A stretch of 64,000 nucleotides of DNA from Marinobacter adhaerens HP15 (GTDB taxonomy: Bacteria; Pseudomonadota; Gammaproteobacteria; Pseudomonadales; Oleiphilaceae): assembly GCF_000166295.1 (NCBI RefSeq), contig NC_017506.1, forward strand, positions 1,860,001 through 1,924,000, given 5' to 3'. Below, piece by piece: positions 59,420-64,000 of the stretch; position 1 is the stretch's first letter, and the number at the start of each line of letters is the position of its first letter. Both the position numbers and the translations under genes were made by a program. The notes under the pieces were generated by a model, which saw only the letters and a list, made by a program, of their open reading frames with translations, made no database searches and was not told the origin of the DNA.

Positions 59420-59989
59420 TTAGCGGGACACGGACGCGGGTTCCACGCCTTCCTGCTCTGTAACGGAATCCGGTTCCGGCGCGTTTTCAGGCGCAGGCCC
59501 AAGAAAGCGCGCAAATTCATCGCCCAGGGTCCGTCTGGACCAGTCTTCAACCACCGCCAGGCGATCAATAATGATCGAGGTACGCCACCAGGTATCCTGG
59601 GCCAGCGGTGTGTAACGGGTAAATGCAATCGCAACGATCACCACCACCACGCCCCGCAAAAGGCCAAAACCCATTCCAAGCACCCGATCGGTGGCCGACA
59701 AGCCGGTGGCCCGAATCAGATGGCCGATCATGTTGTTGATGATGGCACCGACGATGAGCGTTCCAAAGAAAAGTATGGCAAAAGCAGCAATAAGCCGGAC
59801 AAGCGGCGTTTCAACCGTGCTCTCCAGCAGGGACTGCATCTGGGGGTGGAAGGTTCTGGCCAGGATAAACGCGCCCACCCAGGTCACCAGCGAGAGGGCT
59901 TCCCGTACAAAGCCCCGTTTCAGACTGATGAGGGTGGAAACTGTAATCAGGGCGATAATGACCCAGTCAATCCAGATCAGCGCTTCCAT
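59420..59989 (-). CDS. cvpA: CvpA family membrane protein
   Basis: This is a 189-residue protein with four hydrophobic segments (ALIWIDWVIIALITVSTLISL, VTWVGAFILARTF, LIAAFAILFFGTLIVGAIIN, RGVVVVIVAIAF). CvpA is a conserved inner membrane protein needed for colicin V production in E. coli and linked to purF. It lies 34 bases upstream of purF on the same strand, the classical cvpA-purF order. Confidence 0.92.
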   Translation of the reverse strand: MEALIWIDWVIIALITVSTLISLKRGFVREALSLVTWVGAFILARTFHPQMQSLLESTVETPLVRLIAAFAILFFGTLIVGAIINNMIGHLIRATGLSATDRVLGMGFGLLRGVVVVIVAIAFTRYTPLAQDTWWRTSIIIDRLAVVEDWSRRTLGDEFARFLGPAPENAPEPDSVTEQEGVEPASVSR

Positions 59990-60080
59990 TGAAAACCCGG
60001 TGGAGAAAAGGAAGCGCGAATTCTATCAGGAAACCCCGGTTCGCCAAACCGCAAGACACACATAAACCGGACCCCGGGCG

Positions 60081-60752
60081 TTATTTTTCGCCGGAGGTCA
60101 CCAGGCTGTTAAGACCAAAGGCATCGTCCAGAGCCCTTTTGGCCGATTCGGCCTCGGTTTTTGACGCAAAGGGCCCGCTGAAGACCCTTGTCAGCGTTGT
60201 GTCGCCGCGGACAACCTCCTGAAGATGCGAGCCATAGCCCTTTTCCCGGACCTGATCTCTCAAGCGTCGGGCGTTGTCGGCATTGCCAAAGCTGCCCAAC
60301 TGCACCACCCAGGCGCCATCCAGCGACCGCTCATACTCTGCAGCTTCTGTGGCAGCATTCTCCGAGGTTTGTTCAGATGTCTGAGCCGGCTCATTGGCGG
60401 ATTCCTGAGCGTTGCCGCTCTCGGGCTGGGCAGCATCGGACGAATCGGTTACGTCCTGCATCTCATCCTGGCCAGGCGCCTCTTCGAGGATACGATAACC
60501 CGGGGAATCCCCTGCTTCTTGCGCGCTTGAGGGTGCTGCCAGGCCGCTATCGCTGGACTCAAGACCGTAAGACGGCGCCGGCGCCAATTCCGATTCGGGC
60601 GCTTCCACTTCAGGGAAAGGCGGCTCTTCCGGAATCTTGATGGTTGTGGACGTGCGCTCGGAATGAGGCTCATCAAAAAGCATGGGAACAAAGATAACCG
60701 CCAGGGAAACAAGTACCAGCGCCCCGATTATTCTCTGTTTCAGTCCATCCAC
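60081..60752 (-). CDS. SPOR-domain protein (DedD-like)
   Basis: The 223-residue protein has one N-terminal membrane helix (RIIGALVLVSLAVIFVPMLF), an acidic Pro/Glu/Ser-rich linker, and a C-terminal SPOR domain (AWVVQLGSFGNADNARRLRDQVREKGYGSHLQEVVRGDTTLTRVFSGPF). SPOR domains bind denuded septal peptidoglycan; DedD of E. coli has this layout and sits in the folC-dedD-cvpA-purF neighbourhood. This strongly supports the family call. Confidence 0.93.
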   Translation of the reverse strand: MDGLKQRIIGALVLVSLAVIFVPMLFDEPHSERTSTTIKIPEEPPFPEVEAPESELAPAPSYGLESSDSGLAAPSSAQEAGDSPGYRILEEAPGQDEMQDVTDSSDAAQPESGNAQESANEPAQTSEQTSENAATEAAEYERSLDGAWVVQLGSFGNADNARRLRDQVREKGYGSHLQEVVRGDTTLTRVFSGPFASKTEAESAKRALDDAFGLNSLVTSGEK

Positions 60753-60875
60753 GTTGCTAGGCTCCCAACTGTTATGACTGCGCCCCGACGGGCACCCATG
60801 CGCAGATACTAACTGGCCGGCAACCGGAACTCAAAGTGTCAGGCCCGGCCATGGACAAAGTTTAAGGCGGCCTGC

Positions 60876-62198
60876 CTAGCTTCCGGCTACCTTGCCAGCG
60901 AGCAGAATCTCGCGTCCTTCAGCGACCGTAAAGAAAGAACCGAACACAACCACGAGATCGTTCGGGTCAGCCACGGCCAATGCTGAAACTAACGCCTCCC
61001 GCACGGATTCGAAAGCCGTCGCCTGGATCCCTGAATCGGCCAGTCTTGCTTGCAGGTCTTGACCGGAAAGGCCTCTTGGTACTTTGAGGCCGGCCAGATA
61101 CCAGGCATCGACCACATCAACCATGGCTCTGCCCACACCTGCCACGTCCTTGTCCGCCAGGGCACCATAAACACCATGCACCCGTCTACCCGGGGATTTT
61201 AGCTGACTCAGCTGACCAGACAACCAACCGGCAGCATGGGGGTTATGGCCAACATCCAAGAAGATATCCGGTGCGGAACCAACACGCTCAAAACGCCCGG
61301 GTACACTCAGACCTGAAAGCACCTGCTCAATGACTGGTACCGGCAGGTTCGGTTCAAGCTCGCGTATGGCAACCACGGCGGCTGCCACGCTTTTGATCGG
61401 CAATGGGCCGGCGGGCAGACGAATCGCCTGGCCTTTATGGCGAAGCTCTACCGCCGGAGCATCATCGCCTTTTTGCTGCTCGGTCACCAGCTCATAATCA
61501 CGCCCCAGCAGAGCCAGTTCGACCTTCTGCGCAGTGACCTGCTGAAGCACCGAGCGGGGCGGATCAGAATCGGCATAGACCGAGGGGATGCCCGGCCTAA
61601 GGACACCGGCCTTTTCAAACCCGATGACTTCGCGATTGTCGCCAAGGAAGGCAACATGGTCGATGTCCACCGATGTCAGGATGGCAAAATCCGCGTCCAG
61701 GACATTGACAGCATCCAGCCGCCCACCCAGGCCAACCTCCAGCACCCAGTCGTCGAGGCCCGCATCGGCAAAGGCCACGAAAGCGGCAAGGGTTCCGAAT
61801 TCAAAATAGGTAAGAGAGACTTTGCCGCGTGCTTCTTCGACGGCTTCGAATGCACTGACAAGCGCGTCGTCGGAGATATCCTCACCATTAAGACGCACAC
61901 GTTCGTTATAGCGTTGTAGATGGGGCGAGGTGTAGGCGCCAGTCCGGCGGCCAGCCGCGCGCAAAAGCGCCTCAACAGTAGCAACCGCGCTGCCTTTGCC
62001 GTTAGTGCCAGCCACAGTGATGATCCGGGCGGACGGCTTTCGTCGGAACAACCGCCGCAGGACCACGAGGACCCGGTCCAGGCCAAGATCAATCTCTGTA
62101 GGGTGTATCGCTTCCAGGTAGGTAAGCCACTGATCGACGGTGGCACCAGCCCCCGGCGATGCCGGGGGCTGGTCTGCAGGGTTACTCGGCAGGGGCAT
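60876..62198 (-). CDS. folC: Dihydrofolate synthase / folylpolyglutamate synthase
   Basis: This bifunctional enzyme of 440 residues adds glutamates to folate. ATP-binding motif [20 protein letters not shown], then [22 protein letters not shown], and the Mur-ligase-like [31 protein letters not shown]. The ATG at 62198 overlaps the accD stop by 17 bases (ATG CCC CTG CCG AGT). The longer frame to 62288 lies inside accD. FolC feeds methyltetrahydrofolate pools used by MetH. Confidence 0.95.
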   Translation of the reverse strand: MPLPSNPADQPPASPGAGATVDQWLTYLEAIHPTEIDLGLDRVLVVLRRLFRRKPSARIITVAGTNGKGSAVATVEALLRAAGRRTGAYTSPHLQRYNERVRLNGEDISDDALVSAFEAVEEARGKVSLTYFEFGTLAAFVAFADAGLDDWVLEVGLGGRLDAVNVLDADFAILTSVDIDHVAFLGDNREVIGFEKAGVLRPGIPSVYADSDPPRSVLQQVTAQKVELALLGRDYELVTEQQKGDDAPAVELRHKGQAIRLPAGPLPIKSVAAAVVAIRELEPNLPVPVIEQVLSGLSVPGRFERVGSAPDIFLDVGHNPHAAGWLSGQLSQLKSPGRRVHGVYGALADKDVAGVGRAMVDVVDAWYLAGLKVPRGLSGQDLQARLADSGIQATAFESVREALVSALAVADPNDLVVVFGSFFTVAEGREILLAGKVAGS

Positions 62199-63108
62199 CG
62201 GTTTCAGGCTTCTCCGAGACTTCAAACTCGATCGGGTCTTCGGTTCCCGGGCGCTCCTGGCCGGTAAACTTGGCGAGCACATGAGCAATGCGTTCGCGCA
62301 TCTGGTGGCGATGGAGAATCATATCAATCGCGCCATGCTCAAGCAGGAACTCACTGCGCTGGAAACCTTCCGGCAGTTTTTCACGAACCGTCTGTTCGAT
62401 AACCCGGGGGCCGGCGAAACCGATCAATGCGTTTGGCTCTGCAATGTTGAGATCCCCCAGCATGGCCAGACTGGCGGACACGCCACCGAAGACAGGGTCC
62501 GTCATCACCGAGATATAGGGAATACCCTCAACTTTCATCCTCTCAAGCACAGCGGCTGTCTTCGACATCTGCATCAACGACAGGATCGCTTCCTGCATGC
62601 GGGCGCCGCCGCTGGCTGAGAAGCACACCAACGGGATACGCTCCTTGAGGGCAACATTTGCGGCCTGGACAAACTTCTCCCCGACCACTTGCCCCATGGA
62701 GCCACCAAGGAATCCAAATTCGAACGCGCAGGCAACCAAAGGAACCCCAAGCGTCGTGCCTTTCATTGCTACAAGGGCATCCTTTTCCCCAGTGGCCTTC
62801 TGCGCCTGGGACAAACGATCTTTGTAACGCTTACTATCCTTGAACTTCAATCGGTCCCAAGGCTCAAGCTCAGCGGCAACTTCTTCACGACCCTCCGGAT
62901 CAAGAAAAATTTCGAGGCGTCGACGCGCAGTCACCCTCAGGTGGTGGTTGCATTTGGGGCAAACATCCAGGTTTTTCTCAAGTTCCGGCTTGTAGAGAAA
63001 GGCACCGCATTTGGGGCATTTCTTCCACAACCCCTCCGGAACACCCGTTCTCTGCTTCGACTCCGAGCGAATCTTGCTCGGCATTATCTTGTCCAGCCAG
63101 TTACTCAT
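62182..63108 (-). CDS. accD: Acetyl-CoA carboxylase carboxyltransferase subunit beta
   Basis: The 308-residue protein has a four-Cys zinc ribbon at Cys31, Cys34, Cys50 and Cys53 (CPKCGAF and DVCPKCNHH). The carboxyltransferase core includes [22 protein letters not shown] and [21 protein letters not shown]. With AccA it makes malonyl-CoA, the building block for FabI's pathway. The folC start overlaps its end. It follows trpA by 46 bases on the same strand. Confidence 0.96.
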   Translation of the reverse strand: MSNWLDKIMPSKIRSESKQRTGVPEGLWKKCPKCGAFLYKPELEKNLDVCPKCNHHLRVTARRRLEIFLDPEGREEVAAELEPWDRLKFKDSKRYKDRLSQAQKATGEKDALVAMKGTTLGVPLVACAFEFGFLGGSMGQVVGEKFVQAANVALKERIPLVCFSASGGARMQEAILSLMQMSKTAAVLERMKVEGIPYISVMTDPVFGGVSASLAMLGDLNIAEPNALIGFAGPRVIEQTVREKLPEGFQRSEFLLEHGAIDMILHRHQMRERIAHVLAKFTGQERPGTEDPIEFEVSEKPETDAPAE

Positions 63109-63154
63109 GGTCTCATCCTGTCCTTTGACGCCTGTTTGCCCTCCTCCCCTTCAT

Positions 63155-63967
63155 TCAGGAGGCGAGACTGTCCAGTGCTTCACGCATCGGGTGGAGCAGA
63201 TCCGTCAATGCCCGCTTGAGCTGGTCGGTATCTGCCTGATTTCTGGCTATTGTATCGACCAGGACGCTGCCAACAATTACACCATCGGATACCCGACCGA
63301 CCGCCGCGGCAGTTTCCGCATCACGAATACCGAAACCGACACCCACCGGGAGAGCTGTCAGTTCGTGAATATGATTCACCTTGGCAGCTACCTCTTCCAC
63401 GTTGATGGTGGCCGATCCCGTCACACCCTTGATAGAAACATAGTACACATAACCGGAGGAGTGCTCACTGATTGCCCGGATCCGGTCATCGGTCGTGGTT
63501 GGTGAAAGCAGGAAGATGGCGTCGAGATTTCGCTGGGTGAACAGCGGAGCAACCTCGTCGGCCTCTTCCGGTGGCAAGTCAACGGTCAGAATGCCGTCTA
63601 CGCCAGCATCCTTGGCCGCATCCGCAAAACGCTCGTAGCCCATGGCTTCCATCGGGTTCAGGTAGCCCATCAAAACCACCGGAGTTGCGTCGTCTGACTT
63701 GCGGAACTCCTTGACCATGGCAATCACCTGCCTCAGCGAGGTACCGTGCACCAGGGCCCGCTCACAGGCAAGCTGGATTACCGGGCCGTCTGCCATGGGG
63801 TCAGAGAACGGCACCCCCAGCTCGATAATATCTGCCCCCGCCTCAACCAGCGTGTGCATCAGATCTACCGTGACATCGGGATGCGGGTCACCGGCAGTAA
63901 TATAGGGAATAAGTGCCTTACGACCTTGTCCTTTCAGGGCCTTGAGGACCCCTTCAATTCGGCTCAT
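63155..63967 (-). CDS. trpA: Tryptophan synthase alpha subunit
   Basis: This 270-residue TIM-barrel subunit cleaves indole-3-glycerol phosphate. Catalytic Glu49 ([16 protein letters not shown]) and Asp60 in the same segment are conserved; [13 protein letters not shown] opens the protein and [15 protein letters not shown] marks the phosphate-binding region. An AGGAGCAGG-type ribosome site precedes the ATG. The end of the next gene upstream, trpB, probably reaches the window edge. Confidence 0.96.
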   Translation of the reverse strand: MSRIEGVLKALKGQGRKALIPYITAGDPHPDVTVDLMHTLVEAGADIIELGVPFSDPMADGPVIQLACERALVHGTSLRQVIAMVKEFRKSDDATPVVLMGYLNPMEAMGYERFADAAKDAGVDGILTVDLPPEEADEVAPLFTQRNLDAIFLLSPTTTDDRIRAISEHSSGYVYYVSIKGVTGSATINVEEVAAKVNHIHELTALPVGVGFGIRDAETAAAVGRVSDGVIVGSVLVDTIARNQADTDQLKRALTDLLHPMREALDSLAS

Positions 63968-63978
63968 GCCTGCTCCTG

Positions 63979-64000
63979 TTAATTCTTCAGATCTCGATGC
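63979..64000 (-). CDS. trpB: Probable 3' end of trpB (only a few codons in the window)
   Basis: The minus strand upstream of trpA contains two possible in-frame stops: TAA (63979-63981) after a short CTG AAG AAT tail, or TGA (63987-63989) after GAG ATC. Too little is present to choose. The call rests on the near-universal trpB-trpA order, not on recognisable protein sequence. Confidence 0.35.

Overview
The window looks like chromosomal DNA of a marine gammaproteobacterium close to Marinobacter and the Pseudomonas group. The evidence is moderately high GC, gene content, and a gene order recalling Pseudomonas aeruginosa: nfuA, metH, cysI-DUF934, yhdH, sohB, SCP2, fimL, dnaQ, rnhA, methyltransferase, gloB, mltD, an oligopeptide ABC operon and fabI in one run; tRNA-Ser, yccA and tusDCBE in another; cobA, serS, rarA, lolA, ftsK and metZ, purF, cvpA, SPOR, folC, accD, trpA in others. 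Taxonomy is inferred from protein resemblance and synteny only. I see no prophage, insertion sequence, CRISPR array or rRNA. The window is dense core chromosome with a few accessory-looking clusters.

Layout. 1-3.2 kb (minus): sixA (cut by the window edge), gpsA, a STAS anti-anti-sigma protein and its response-regulator/PP2C partner, which carries a frameshift. 3.3-5.8 kb: an HD phosphohydrolase convergent with a renalase-like flavoprotein. 5.9-12.8 kb (plus): a tightly coupled eight-gene lipid-modification operon (desaturase, NTF2-like, SDR, FAD oxidoreductase, DUF1365, Cfa-type methyltransferase, DUF2878, exported protein), the most system-like accessory block. 12.9-14.8 kb: xthA, a PhaD-like TetR regulator and a phasin. 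14.9-15.06 kb: a probable orphan small RNA. 15.1-17.7 kb: two YeeE/YedE half-transporters, a rhodanese-like protein and hemH. 17.7-20.5 kb: a small unknown ORF, tRNA-Ser, yccA and tusDCBE. 20.5-22.9 kb (minus): a small membrane protein, DUF445 and nfuA. 23.2-29.6 kb (plus): metH, DUF2970, cysI and DUF934, with a 34-codon minus-strand ORF between. 29.7-37 kb (mostly minus): acuI/yhdH, sohB, SCP2 (plus), a membrane protein, fimL (frameshifted at a slippery T run), dnaQ, rnhA and a methyltransferase. 37.1-46.2 kb (plus): gloB, mltD, a yejABEF-like ABC transporter and fabI. 46.2-48.5 kb (minus): DUF1631 and PilZ proteins. 48.7-49.8 kb: DAHP synthase. 49.8-64 kb (minus): cobA, serS, rarA, lolA, ftsK, metZ, purF, cvpA, a SPOR protein, folC, accD and trpA, with the end of a probable trpB at the edge.

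Themes. Sulfur handling recurs: methionine synthesis by two routes (metH, metZ), assimilatory sulfite reduction (cysI-DUF934), sulfur import and persulfide handling (YeeE/YedE pair plus rhodanese), tRNA thiolation relay (tus), and siroheme precursor methylation (cobA) for the sulfite reductase. Lipid metabolism is covered by accD, fabI, the desaturase/Cfa operon, phasin and gpsA. Surface behaviour is represented by fimL, PilZ/DUF1631 and the STAS/PP2C pair. Two genes linked in relatives to motility or biofilm control, rssB-like and fimL, each need a single -1 shift to restore the frame. The fimL shift falls exactly on an in-phase T TTT TTG heptamer, so it could be error, mutation, phase variation or recoding.
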